This document shows positions 1-8,582 of a stretch of DNA of 64,000 nt, in pieces. Position numbers and translations under genes: made by a program. Source of the DNA: an uncultured Pedosphaera sp. GTDB taxonomy: Bacteria; Verrucomicrobiota; Verrucomicrobiia; Limisphaerales; Pedosphaeraceae. The notes under the pieces were generated by a model that worked only from the letters and a program-made list of their open reading frames with translations, was not told the DNA's origin and did no database searches. The stretch is from positions 62,001 through 126,000 of the forward strand of contig CAIXFN010000030.1 of assembly GCA_903918755.1 (NCBI GenBank), written 5' to 3'. Numbering within the stretch: position 1 is the first letter of the stretch; each line of letters opens with the position of its first letter.

Positions 1-8
1 TCTTCAGG

Positions 9-1337
9 TCAATGAGCGAACCATCCCAGGGCTTCCCGCCGGGTGTGGTATAACACCCCCAGGACCCGCATTTGCACCGTGAGGAAGTACATGGCCGCAA
101 ACCCCTGCAAGAGGGTCGGAAGGATCGGAATACCCCAGGCGGCGAAAACGTTGTTCAGCGCATAACGGGCGGCCAGGACCAACCCGAGGAAGGCGCAAAC
201 CACGGCATATTCCCGGTAGACCCGGAAGATGGAAGGCAGCACGAGCCGCGGGTCCAGCGCCCCCAGATTGTCGAACATGGCCACCGCCAGAAACGCCATC
301 GGCAGGTACCCCGCTCCGAGCAGCAGGCCCGTGACCAAGCCGTAAACCCGAACCGTGCCTTCGGCGAACACCCCGAAAAGGATCGCGGGCAGAAAGCACG
401 CGAACAATGTTCCCATCCCCATCAGGAACGGCCCGACGACATCGGACCAATCCGAAAAGTCCGGCCAATCGGGCAAATGGCTCTCCCCGGCGGCCGTCGC
501 CGTGACGATGCTGTTCAGGTAAGCCAGCAAATACCCGGTGCCAAAGATGCCCAGGATCAGGCTGGCCCCGGCGGCCAGACCGCCCACCCCGAAACCCCGG
601 AGGTTGATCAAGCAGTAAAACAGGGTGCCGGCGACCAGGAGGATGACGCCATCGCCCTGCAAGGGGTAGCGGAAACTTCCGACCATGGCCGCGAAGAAAC
701 CCGGTTCCCGGGGTTGGCGCGCCTTGACCGGGGTTTGCAAACGGAAGCATTCACCGCCGCAAAGCGGACATAACCGCATGCTGGTGCCAGCCACCGGCGT
801 CGGCGGGAGCAGGCAGGCTTCACAATACCCGGAATGGCAGTCACGGCACTCGAGTCGGGCGATGATTTGGGGGTGGTTGCGGCAAATCCTGGATCGCGAA
901 ACCGGCACGGGAGGGGCGAGCGGAGGCTCCAACCGGGCGGCAACTGGTACCGGTGGGGGAAGGGGCGGGGAAAAGAGCGGCGGCAACTCCCGGGGGAGCG
1001 GAATCGTCGACGGTTCGGGAGTTACCGCGCGGGGGGAAGCGGCGGCGGGGGCCTCCGCGCAAAACAACAATTCCACCGCGCCGAGGCGCACGATCTGGCC
1101 ATCCCGCAGGACGGTTTCCTTGACGGGTTGCAGGTCGATGGAGGTTCCCTTTCCGGAACCGAGATCACGGAGTCGGGCGGTACCGTCAGTGAGCGCGATC
1201 CGGCAGTGCTGGTGGGCCACCGACTCGTGGTGGAGCGGAATATCGTTGGCATCGTCCCGCCCCAGGGAGTTCTCCCCGGGATGGAGTTCAACCTCCCAGG
1301 CTTCGGACGTCCCATGATTAACCAGCAAGCTTGGCAT
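9..1337 (-). CDS. FHA-domain, B-box-like zinc-binding, multi-pass membrane protein
   Basis: The N-terminal 90 or so residues form a forkhead-associated (FHA, phosphothreonine-binding) domain, with GRDDAND and a GSGKGT turn. A proline-rich linker follows (about 100-150), then a Cys/His cluster of B-box type (CRNH, CRDC, YCEAC, CPLCGGEC). The C-terminal half has about five hydrophobic segments resembling Yip1/DUF4013 membrane domains. FHA plus membrane domain suggests a membrane-anchored reader of Ser/Thr phosphorylation, which would fit the kinase at 41658. I chose the ATG at 1337 because the FHA fold starts right after it; an in-frame TTG lies 36 nt upstream. The specific role is unknown. Confidence 0.8.
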   Translation of the reverse strand: MPSLLVNHGTSEAWEVELHPGENSLGRDDANDIPLHHESVAHQHCRIALTDGTARLRDLGSGKGTSIDLQPVKETVLRDGQIVRLGAVELLFCAEAPAAASPRAVTPEPSTIPLPRELPPLFSPPLPPPVPVAARLEPPLAPPVPVSRSRICRNHPQIIARLECRDCHSGYCEACLLPPTPVAGTSMRLCPLCGGECFRLQTPVKARQPREPGFFAAMVGSFRYPLQGDGVILLVAGTLFYCLINLRGFGVGGLAAGASLILGIFGTGYLLAYLNSIVTATAAGESHLPDWPDFSDWSDVVGPFLMGMGTLFACFLPAILFGVFAEGTVRVYGLVTGLLLGAGYLPMAFLAVAMFDNLGALDPRLVLPSIFRVYREYAVVCAFLGLVLAARYALNNVFAAWGIPILPTLLQGFAAMYFLTVQMRVLGVLYHTRREALGWFAH

Positions 1338-1417
1338 AAGGAGCCGTTTCCCGGCCCGCGAACCGCGAAACAACTGGAGGCGTTTCCTGATCCGGTAGTC
1401 CGGGGCGGGGCGGTGAC

Positions 1418-4405
1418 CTATTTTCGGGCTTCGGGAACTACCGTGACCGAGACCCGCTCCCCGTTGCGGAGAACCACCACCAGCACCGGTTGGCCGATTT
1501 TGACCGCGTCCATGGCATAGGTGTAATCGTAAATATTGGTGATTTTGGTGGCGCCAAATTCCACAATGACATCCCCGCCCTTGAGCCCGGCTTTCTCCGC
1601 CGGACCGCCGGCGCGGACACCGCTGAGTTTCACGCCCTGAACCTCGCTGGCGTAGTCCGGAATGGTGCCCAAATAGGCGCGCAGGGTTTCCCGGCTGCCT
1701 CCGCCTTCATCTTTGCGGGCGACTTGCGCGTACGCCGGCCGGGTTCCGGCCTCCAATTCCACCACAATTCCCCGGGCGAACTTGGCCACCCGTTCGGTTC
1801 CCGGATAATTCAAGGTTTCGGGCCGATCGGCGGGCCGATGGTATTCTTCGTGGGAGCCGGTAAAGAAGGCGAGCACCGGGACGCCTTTGGGATAAAGCGA
1901 GGTGGTGTCCGTGGGGAGGTAGGGATCCTCCTGCAAAGTCAGATCGAAACCCGCGGCCACGTTGCGCTTCTCGATCACCTTGGGCCAGACGGGCGAGGAG
2001 CCGACACCCTGCAGGGTGAGTTTATTGTCGCGCAGCCGGCCGACCATGTCGAAGTTGAGATAGGCCGCGACATTGGTCAAAGGCAACGCGGGATGTTCGG
2101 CAAACCAGGAGGAACCGATCAAGCCGATTTCCTCCCCGGACCAGAGCGCGAAAACAATGCCGCGTCGGAAGGCGGCCGGGTTGGCCGCCCGCTCAGCCGC
2201 CAGGGCGTCGGCAATTTCCAGAACCGTGGCCACGCCCGAGGCGTTATCATCGGCCCCCGGGTGGATTTGTCCCTCCTCACCCGCGCGATTCATGGCGCCG
2301 GTTTCCCCATGGCCCAGATGGTCGAAATGCGCGCCGAGCATGAGATACTCCGGGGCGGTTCCGGCGACCCCGGGGATTCCGGCCGGCAATAAGCCGAGGA
2401 CGTTGCGGTCCGTGCGGCGGATGTTTTCCACCGAGGTGGCGAGCCGGACCCGGACATTGGTCAATTCCAGACTGGTTTCCGCGTGGGGGTTCTCCGTATC
2501 CAAACCTGTTTGCAAGGCGGCCAGATCCTTGCCGGAACCGGCGAAAAGTCGCGCGACTACGTTGCTGCTGATGGAGGCAATGGGGATGCCCGAGCCGGCC
2601 AGGGCGCTGTCCGAGGACAAATTGAGCAACTCCCCGGCATTGGGGGAGTTCGGCCCGGTGACGACCAACATTCCGCGGGCGCCGTGGGAGCGGGCGATCG
2701 TGGCCTTGTAACGAACCCCGGCGTAACGGTTCAGCTCGGCCCGGCGCTTGGCGTCCACCTGTTCGGGCACATAACGCAGCACCAGGACGATCTTGTTGGA
2801 GACGTTGAGTCCGGCGTAGGAATCAAATCCCTCGCCGGCCTTTCCGGGCGCGGCCAGCCCGTAACCCGCGAAGACGACGGGGCCTTCCACATCCGCGTTC
2901 GCGCTGAATTCCAGGGGGCGGAAATCCCGCTCCACCAGAAAATCGGCCGGGGAGCCGGACGGCGGGGTGATGGTGAGATGGTTCTCATTGGTGTTCACGC
3001 GGGCTCCGGCCTTGAATTCGTACGGCTGGAAATACGAATCACCAGTCACCGGAACCAGCCCGATGCGTTTCATCTGGGCGGCAAGGTAATCCGCCGCCTG
3101 CCGGTTTCCGGGGGAACCCGACATCCGGCCGGCCAGTTCGGGAGAGGCCAGGTAAGACACGATGGCATGGAGATCGTCGGCTTTGATCGCGGGGGTGAAC
3201 TGGGAGAGGTCGGGGATTACGCTGGGTGCCGCCGGGGCGCTGGCCGGAGCGGCGGCGGCGCCCCGCCGGGGAGCTTTTTCCAAGGCGGCCCGGGCGGCGC
3301 CATCATTCCAATCGGCCAGGAAGATCTGCGATTTGCCATCGGCCGTCCGACTGGAGGTCCAGGCCAGCTTGGTGCCGTCCGGGGAAAAGACCGGCAACCC
3401 ATCGAAGCCATCGGTGTAAGTGACCCGCACGGGTTCCCGGCTCCCTTCGGCGTCCACCAGGAACAGTTCGAAATTGGCAAAACCGAGTTTGTTGGCGGTG
3501 AAAATCACGTATTTTCCGGAGGGATGAAAATACGGGGCCCAGGACATCGCGCCGAAATCGGTCAGCCGGCGCGCGTCCGAGCCGTCCAGTTTCATGGTGT
3601 AAACATCCGCCGTGTCGCCCCGCTCGCTGAAGCGGCGCCAGATGATGCGCTGCCCGTCCGGCGAGAAGAATGGCCCTCCGTCGTAACCGGGCGTATGGGT
3701 CAATCGCCGTTGGTTGGAGCCATCGGCGTTCATTAAATAGATTTCGCCAAACCAGGAAGGATCCGTCGCGAGGTGGCGGTGTTCCTCCGCGGAGAGACGG
3801 TTGGTGGGAAACGCGTCGCGCAGGGAACAAAAGGCGATCAATTTGCCATCCGGTGAGAAGGATCCTTCCGCATCGTAACCTGGGGCCGTCGTCAATTGGC
3901 GGATATTCGAGCCGTCCCGCCGGGCGACGAAGAGATCCATGTTTTCGTCATAGTCCCAGGAATAGCGTCGCTCCTTGCCCGAAGCGCGGAAGTCGAGTTC
4001 GGCATTTTGCTTGGCCGCGGCCTCCGGATCCCGGTGGGTGGAGGAGAACAAGACCTCATCGGAATCCGGACGGAAGAAGGAGCAGGTGGTCTTGCCCAAA
4101 CCCGGCGAAACCCGGTGACTGTCCCCTGATTCCAGATCGAGCAAGTAAATCTGGTAAAAGGGGTTGGCCGGATCACGTTCGCTTTGAAAAATCAGGGACT
4201 TGCCATCGGGCGAGAAATAGCCTTCACCGCTGCGTCGGCCCTCATAGATCAATTGTCGCGGGCGGGAGAGGAAGCTGCTTTCGGCCGGCGCGGGAGTTTC
4301 CACACTTCCGGCGGTGAAGGAGCAAGACAGGGCCCCGGCCATCAGGCAGGACGGAAGACGATGAAGAAAGGATTTCGTTTTCAAGCGTTTTGATTTCAGG
4401 GACAT
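1418..4405 (-). CDS. Secreted M28 family zinc peptidase with TolB-like propeller and PDZ domain
   Basis: About 995 residues with an N-terminal export signal (basic start, then a hydrophobic stretch ending near ALSC, possibly a lipobox). Residues about 50-375 carry repeated FSPDGK-type PD40 blades of a TolB-like beta-propeller. A PA-like insert and an M28 aminopeptidase domain follow, with zinc ligands visible in HFDHLGHG, GADDNASG, WSGEEIG, NFDMVG and the closing GSHEEYH. A PDZ domain (GGPAEKAGLKGGDVI) ends the protein. It probably degrades peptides outside the cytoplasmic membrane, with propeller and PDZ for substrate binding. The ATG at 4405 starts the signal peptide; the longer reading begins with TTG. 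Propeller, peptidase and PDZ in one chain is a known but uncommon arrangement. Confidence 0.88.
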   Translation of the reverse strand: MSLKSKRLKTKSFLHRLPSCLMAGALSCSFTAGSVETPAPAESSFLSRPRQLIYEGRRSGEGYFSPDGKSLIFQSERDPANPFYQIYLLDLESGDSHRVSPGLGKTTCSFFRPDSDEVLFSSTHRDPEAAAKQNAELDFRASGKERRYSWDYDENMDLFVARRDGSNIRQLTTAPGYDAEGSFSPDGKLIAFCSLRDAFPTNRLSAEEHRHLATDPSWFGEIYLMNADGSNQRRLTHTPGYDGGPFFSPDGQRIIWRRFSERGDTADVYTMKLDGSDARRLTDFGAMSWAPYFHPSGKYVIFTANKLGFANFELFLVDAEGSREPVRVTYTDGFDGLPVFSPDGTKLAWTSSRTADGKSQIFLADWNDGAARAALEKAPRRGAAAAPASAPAAPSVIPDLSQFTPAIKADDLHAIVSYLASPELAGRMSGSPGNRQAADYLAAQMKRIGLVPVTGDSYFQPYEFKAGARVNTNENHLTITPPSGSPADFLVERDFRPLEFSANADVEGPVVFAGYGLAAPGKAGEGFDSYAGLNVSNKIVLVLRYVPEQVDAKRRAELNRYAGVRYKATIARSHGARGMLVVTGPNSPNAGELLNLSSDSALAGSGIPIASISSNVVARLFAGSGKDLAALQTGLDTENPHAETSLELTNVRVRLATSVENIRRTDRNVLGLLPAGIPGVAGTAPEYLMLGAHFDHLGHGETGAMNRAGEEGQIHPGADDNASGVATVLEIADALAAERAANPAAFRRGIVFALWSGEEIGLIGSSWFAEHPALPLTNVAAYLNFDMVGRLRDNKLTLQGVGSSPVWPKVIEKRNVAAGFDLTLQEDPYLPTDTTSLYPKGVPVLAFFTGSHEEYHRPADRPETLNYPGTERVAKFARGIVVELEAGTRPAYAQVARKDEGGGSRETLRAYLGTIPDYASEVQGVKLSGVRAGGPAEKAGLKGGDVIVEFGATKITNIYDYTYAMDAVKIGQPVLVVVLRNGERVSVTVVPEARK

Positions 4406-4522
4406 TGGACCGTTGTCATGCGGAATCCAAGCTTTGTTCCGGCAGTCTGATCGTAGTGCGCACCCGCCGACGGTCAACCCCGGATTTTGGGAATTGGAGA
4501 GCCGGAGCCAGGTGTTGGCCGA

Positions 4523-5401
4523 TCAAACCGGGACGCTGGTGAGCCAATATTGTCCGCCGAAATGGGAACGAAAACGCTCCATCATTCCTTCCGCGTGGGC
4601 TTGGTCGGTGGCGAGGGCGAACGTGGTGGAACCACTGCCGGACATTAAAGTGGCTGGGGCGCCCTCACCGCGAAAGAACTCCTGGAAAAGGACGAGGAGG
4701 GGGAATTTTTCCAACGCCGGCGCTTCCAGGGAATTGTAGAACTCCGCCCCCGCCGCCGGGAGATCCGTGGCTTGCAGCCTGGTCACCAGTTTGGCCGCCC
4801 GGCCGGGTTGGCCATTCAGGGCGGCGGGAAATCGCGCCAGATTCTGGTAGGACCAGGGGGTTGAAATCCCGAAGCCGGGATGAACCAGCACAAAAACGGA
4901 CCCACGCATCGCCGGGAACTCGGGCAGCGGGGAGATTATCTCACCCCGCCCCGTGGCGAGAGCCGGACCGGTCTGGAGAAAAAAGGGAATGTCTGATCCC
5001 AGAGAGCTGGCAATTGCGCTCAGCCGGTCGGCAGACAAGGGGTGGTCAAACAACTCATTCAACCCAAGCAGAGTCGTGGCGGCGTTGCCGCTGCCGCCGC
5101 CCAATCCAGCCGCCAGGGGGATCCGCTTTTCGAGATGAATCCGGATGCCGACACTCAGGCCGGCGGCGGTCAGGAACGCCGTGGTCGCGCGGTGGACCAG
5201 GTTGCCGGAGTCAACCGGGAGCGTGCGATCGCTGCAAGTGAGTTTGACTCCTTCTCCCGTCCGCTCGAACTCCAGGTCATCGTACAGCGCGACCGGATGC
5301 ATGATGGTTTCGAGTTCATGAAACCCATCCGGGCGTCGGCCGAGGATGTTCAGCAGGAGGTTTACCTTGCAGGGAGATTTCAGGGCGAGGGTCGGGGGCA
5401 T
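4523..5401 (-). CDS. ispE: 4-diphosphocytidyl-2-C-methyl-D-erythritol kinase
   Basis: A 292-residue GHMP kinase of the non-mevalonate (MEP) isoprenoid pathway, phosphorylating the 2-hydroxyl of CDP-methylerythritol. The ATP loop PLAAGLGGGSGNAA, the N-terminal SPCKVNLLLN and the C-terminal MSGSGST motif are intact, and the length is normal. No other in-frame start fits, because the first conserved motif begins at about residue 9. The start codon lies directly after the T-tract of the upstream terminator (5402-5433), so the gene has no ordinary leader; see findings. No other MEP genes are in the window. Confidence 0.95.
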   Translation of the reverse strand: MPPTLALKSPCKVNLLLNILGRRPDGFHELETIMHPVALYDDLEFERTGEGVKLTCSDRTLPVDSGNLVHRATTAFLTAAGLSVGIRIHLEKRIPLAAGLGGGSGNAATTLLGLNELFDHPLSADRLSAIASSLGSDIPFFLQTGPALATGRGEIISPLPEFPAMRGSVFVLVHPGFGISTPWSYQNLARFPAALNGQPGRAAKLVTRLQATDLPAAGAEFYNSLEAPALEKFPLLVLFQEFFRGEGAPATLMSGSGSTTFALATDQAHAEGMMERFRSHFGGQYWLTSVPV

Positions 5402-5433
5402 AAAAAACGCGCCAACACCGAAATGTTGGCGCG
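5402..5433 (-). terminator. Rho-independent terminator of the 5452-5892 gene, abutting ispE
   Basis: On the minus strand a perfect 10-bp stem (arms 5424-5433 and 5408-5417, CGCGCCAACA) with a 6-nt loop is followed at once by six T residues (5402-5407). The next three bases are the ATG of ispE. It sits 18 bp past the end of the TIGR04073 gene. Confidence 0.85.
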
Positions 5434-5451
5434 CAAAATGGGAGTCAATTA

Positions 5452-5892
5452 TTAGTTGTCAAACACGCGAAAGCGGCTGCCGAAAAACCACGGGGCGACA
5501 TCGCCGCCGCTGAAGCCGAGATAATGATCCGTATCGGTGACCCCGATGGACCAGCTCCGGGGAACGTAGGAATCCGGATGCTGCGGACGGGCCGGCAGAT
5601 AGCTGGTCCAGATGGGACCGTAAGGGGGGAGGGGGAAGGTGACGACTTCGTAGAGTCCCAGTCCGGTGCGGGCGAAGGTGCGGTTCACGCCGCCGACAAT
5701 GCCGGTGCTAAAGCCGTTGTCAATGCCGCCGAAAAATTCACCCTGTTCAACGGAGCGTTCGAATTCACCACCCCGCACGATTTCCGCGGTGTTGGAAAAT
5801 CCCCGGCCCAGTTTTTGTTCAGGGCCAGCGCAACCCACGGCAAGGAGCGCGACCATGGCTGCGGTTCCCAAGAGAGAAAATGTTTTACGCAT
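5452..5892 (-). CDS. Exosortase system-associated lipoprotein, TIGR04073 family
   Basis: A 146-residue exported protein with a lipoprotein signal (LLAVGC, Cys at about residue 21). The body carries the family pattern as I know it: KLGRGFSN near the mature N terminus, a central GIVGGVNRTFARTGLGLYEVVTFPLP, and a Pro/Tyr-rich tail. TIGR04073 proteins co-occur with exosortase/PEP-CTERM sorting in Verrucomicrobiota and some Proteobacteria, but their function is not known. No exosortase or PEP-CTERM protein is visible in this window. The gene has its own terminator and diverges from the fusion gene at 6078. Confidence 0.75.
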   Translation of the reverse strand: MRKTFSLLGTAAMVALLAVGCAGPEQKLGRGFSNTAEIVRGGEFERSVEQGEFFGGIDNGFSTGIVGGVNRTFARTGLGLYEVVTFPLPPYGPIWTSYLPARPQHPDSYVPRSWSIGVTDTDHYLGFSGGDVAPWFFGSRFRVFDN

Positions 5893-5962
5893 AATTGATT
5901 GAACTGTTGCGTCAATTTAGACCGGGAACCCGCCGTGTGTAAAGAGCTTTTCTGCAATTCCA

Positions 5963-5992
5963 TTGACAGATTGTCAACCGGGGGATTAGAAA
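5963..5992 (+). promoter_or_regulatory. Putative promoter with palindromic -35 region, for the 6078 gene
   Basis: TTGACAGATTGTCAA (5963-5977) is an inverted repeat, TTGACA/TGTCAA around a 3-nt centre, whose left arm is a consensus -35. An 18-bp spacer leads to TAGAAA (5987-5992, 4 of 6 to TATAAT). The arms could be an operator. Transcription would start near 6000 and leave a leader of about 78 nt that can fold: arms 6002-6008/6045-6051 enclose a hairpin at 6025-6041. Confidence 0.4.
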
Positions 5993-6077
5993 CGCCCCGA
6001 ACCGGCGATCCGATGCTTAGGGCAGGCCGGAAGGTCCGGCCAAGTCGCCGGCCTAGACCTGAGAATCCTTCCAACTT

Positions 6078-8582
6078 ATGTATTGTGTAGTCGGATCCGG
6101 CCCGGCGGGCATTGCCTGCGCCCAGGCATTGTTGCGGCAGGGGCATGACGTCCGCCTGTTGGACGCGGGCATCGAGTTGGATCCGGCGCGGGCGAGCGTG
6201 GTGCGGGAAATGAGCCGGCAGGAGCCCGCGGAGTGGGGGACGAAAGCCCGGGACATGATCAAGGAGGGAATGGCTTCCAACGCCAAAGGGGTCCCCCTCA
6301 AACTGGTTTACGGATCGGACTTTCCCTACCGTGAGGTGGAGCGGTTTTTCCCGGGTGAGGCCGCGGGAATCGGTCTCAAAGCGTCCCTGGCCCAGGGTGG
6401 TTTTAGTAATGTGTGGGGCGGCGCCATGATGCCGTACATTGACCGGGACCTGGCGGCCTGGCCGATTCATGCCGCGCGCCTGGCTCCTCATTATGCCGCC
6501 GTGCTGGAATTTACCGGGGTCGCCGCCCGGAACGATGACCTCGCCGAGTTCTTCCCGCTGCATACCGTGCGGCCCGGCCAGCTCGAACTCAGCCGGCAGG
6601 GCGGAAAACTACTGGACCGATGGGGACGAAACCGGGCGGGATTGGCCGCGGACGGAGTCCATTTTGGAGCCTCGCGAGTGGCCATTAAAACCCGGAGGGC
6701 AGGGGAGGACAACGGCTGTGTTTACTGCGGGCAATGCATGTACGGCTGCCCCTATGGTTACATTTACAACAGTGCGGCTACCCTTCGTGATTTGCAGCAG
6801 AATCCCCGGTTTCACTATGAGCCGGACACCGTGGTGCTGACCCTGAGCGAGACGGCAGCGGGAGTTGAGATTAAGGCGGTGGACCGGCGGAGTGGCACGA
6901 ATAGGGCGGTGGCCGCCGAAAGGGTTTTTCTCGCGGCGGGAGTGCTGCCCACGACCCAAATCCTGCTCGAATCGCGGGAACTCTACGGGCAAACCGTCTG
7001 GCTCAAAGACAGTCAGTACTTCCTGATACCCCTGCTCACGACCGGGCGGACGCGCGGCGTGCGGGATGAGGCCTTGCAGACCCTCAGCCAGCTTTTTGTG
7101 GAGATTTTTGATGAGAAACTGAGTGCCAACACCATCCATCTGCAGATTTACTCCTACAACGACCTGATTTCCGGGGCCTTGCGGGAAACTTTTGGCAAAC
7201 TGCGATTAAATTTTGATATCCTAGTCCGGCAGATGGAAGAACGCCTGATGGTGGCCCAGGGGTATTTGCACTCCGACCTTTCCGCGCGGATCTCCGCGAC
7301 TCTGGAACGGGGCGTTGAAGGAGGGCGCTCCCGACTGGTATTGAAACCGGAAATCAATCCCCGGACCAAACGCGCGGTGCAGGGAGTGGTGCGCAAGTTG
7401 CTGCGGAAATCGCCAAAACTCGGCGTGCTCCCGTTGCTGCCGATGGTGCAAATCACCGAACCGGGACGAGGGTTCCATACCGGGGGCACCTTTCCCATGC
7501 GCCAGCATCCCGGGCCATTCGAGGCGGACATTCTGGGGCGCCCGCACGGTTGGACCCGGGTGCACGCGGTGGATGCCACGGTCCTGCCGAGCATTCCGGC
7601 CACCACCATCACTTTTTCCGTAATGGCCAATGCGCATCGGATTGCAACCGAGGCCGCCAAATTGGATGCCGAACTGGAGGGAGGGGGCATGGTGGAGGTA
7701 ACCACCGCGCGACCGCAGACCTGCTTTATCACCGGTGCCCGCGGTTATTTGGGCGGGTGCGTCGCCGCGAAATTCAAAGCCGAAGGGTGGAACGTGGTGG
7801 AATTGATCCGCCGTCCCGGCGCGGAGGAATTACGCTCCGGCCGCGCCCTCCATTTCGAGTTGGGCAGGGATATCAATCCGGAATCCTTCCGCGGCGGGGA
7901 CGCACTGGTGCATTGTGCCTATGATTTTTCCGGCCGGACCTGGGAAGCGATTGAAAAGACCAATGTTCAGGGCACCCACAAACTGCTGGCTGCCGCCCGG
8001 GCCGGCGGGGTGAAATCCCTGGTGTTTATCTCGACGATGAGCGCCTTCACCGGTTGCCAGTCCCTTTATGGGAAGGCCAAACTGGCGATTGAACAATTGG
8101 TGCCGCCGGGGACCCTCATCTTGCGACCAGGGTTGATCTATGGTGATTCACCGCGGGGAATGTTCGGTAACCTGGTGGGCCAAGTAAAAAAATCCAACCG
8201 CGTGCCGGTGTTCGGGGACGGGGGGCAGATCCTTTACCTGGCCCACCAGGTTGACCTGTGCGGGGCGATTTATGGGTTCGCCAGCCGGGGAGTTCCCGCC
8301 GGGAAGGAGCCGGTGACCGCGGCGCACGGTCAAGGGTGGAGTTTCCGGCAGATATTGGAGGAAATTGCGCGGGCGCGCGGCAAACGCATCGGGTTTTTGA
8401 AACTGCCCTGGCGGTTCGTCTGGCTGGCGATCAAGAGCTTCGAGGTGGCCGGGATCCCGCTGGATTTCCGCAGTGACAGCCTCGTGAGCCTGATGAACCA
8501 GGATTTGCATCCATCATTTGCCGCCACCCATGCGGCGGGTTATGCATTCCGGCGTTTTGATGCCGCCAAGCTCAAGCTTTAG
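6078..8582 (+). CDS. Fusion protein: GMC-type FAD oxidoreductase plus NAD-dependent epimerase/dehydratase
   Basis: 834 residues in two enzymes. Residues 1-535 are a GMC-like flavoprotein: the FAD-binding GSGPAG at the N terminus, a four-cysteine motif at C214, C217, C220 and C224 (CVYCGQCMYGC, ferredoxin-like spacing), and a C-terminal block with FHTGGTF and ATVLPSIPATTITF that carries the usual active-site His region. From about residue 538 an extended SDR (epimerase) domain begins, with TGARGYLGG and a Y664-x3-K668 catalytic pair. The oxidised substrate is unknown; polyol, sugar or sterol chemistry is possible. A conserved Met at residue 538 sits exactly at the junction and could allow internal initiation. 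The stop overlaps the convergent glycosyltransferase stop by 4 nt. Confidence 0.85.
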   Translation: MYCVVGSGPAGIACAQALLRQGHDVRLLDAGIELDPARASVVREMSRQEPAEWGTKARDMIKEGMASNAKGVPLKLVYGSDFPYREVERFFPGEAAGIGLKASLAQGGFSNVWGGAMMPYIDRDLAAWPIHAARLAPHYAAVLEFTGVAARNDDLAEFFPLHTVRPGQLELSRQGGKLLDRWGRNRAGLAADGVHFGASRVAIKTRRAGEDNGCVYCGQCMYGCPYGYIYNSAATLRDLQQNPRFHYEPDTVVLTLSETAAGVEIKAVDRRSGTNRAVAAERVFLAAGVLPTTQILLESRELYGQTVWLKDSQYFLIPLLTTGRTRGVRDEALQTLSQLFVEIFDEKLSANTIHLQIYSYNDLISGALRETFGKLRLNFDILVRQMEERLMVAQGYLHSDLSARISATLERGVEGGRSRLVLKPEINPRTKRAVQGVVRKLLRKSPKLGVLPLLPMVQITEPGRGFHTGGTFPMRQHPGPFEADILGRPHGWTRVHAVDATVLPSIPATTITFSVMANAHRIATEAAKLDAELEGGGMVEVTTARPQTCFITGARGYLGGCVAAKFKAEGWNVVELIRRPGAEELRSGRALHFELGRDINPESFRGGDALVHCAYDFSGRTWEAIEKTNVQGTHKLLAAARAGGVKSLVFISTMSAFTGCQSLYGKAKLAIEQLVPPGTLILRPGLIYGDSPRGMFGNLVGQVKKSNRVPVFGDGGQILYLAHQVDLCGAIYGFASRGVPAGKEPVTAAHGQGWSFRQILEEIARARGKRIGFLKLPWRFVWLAIKSFEVAGIPLDFRSDSLVSLMNQDLHPSFAATHAAGYAFRRFDAAKLKL

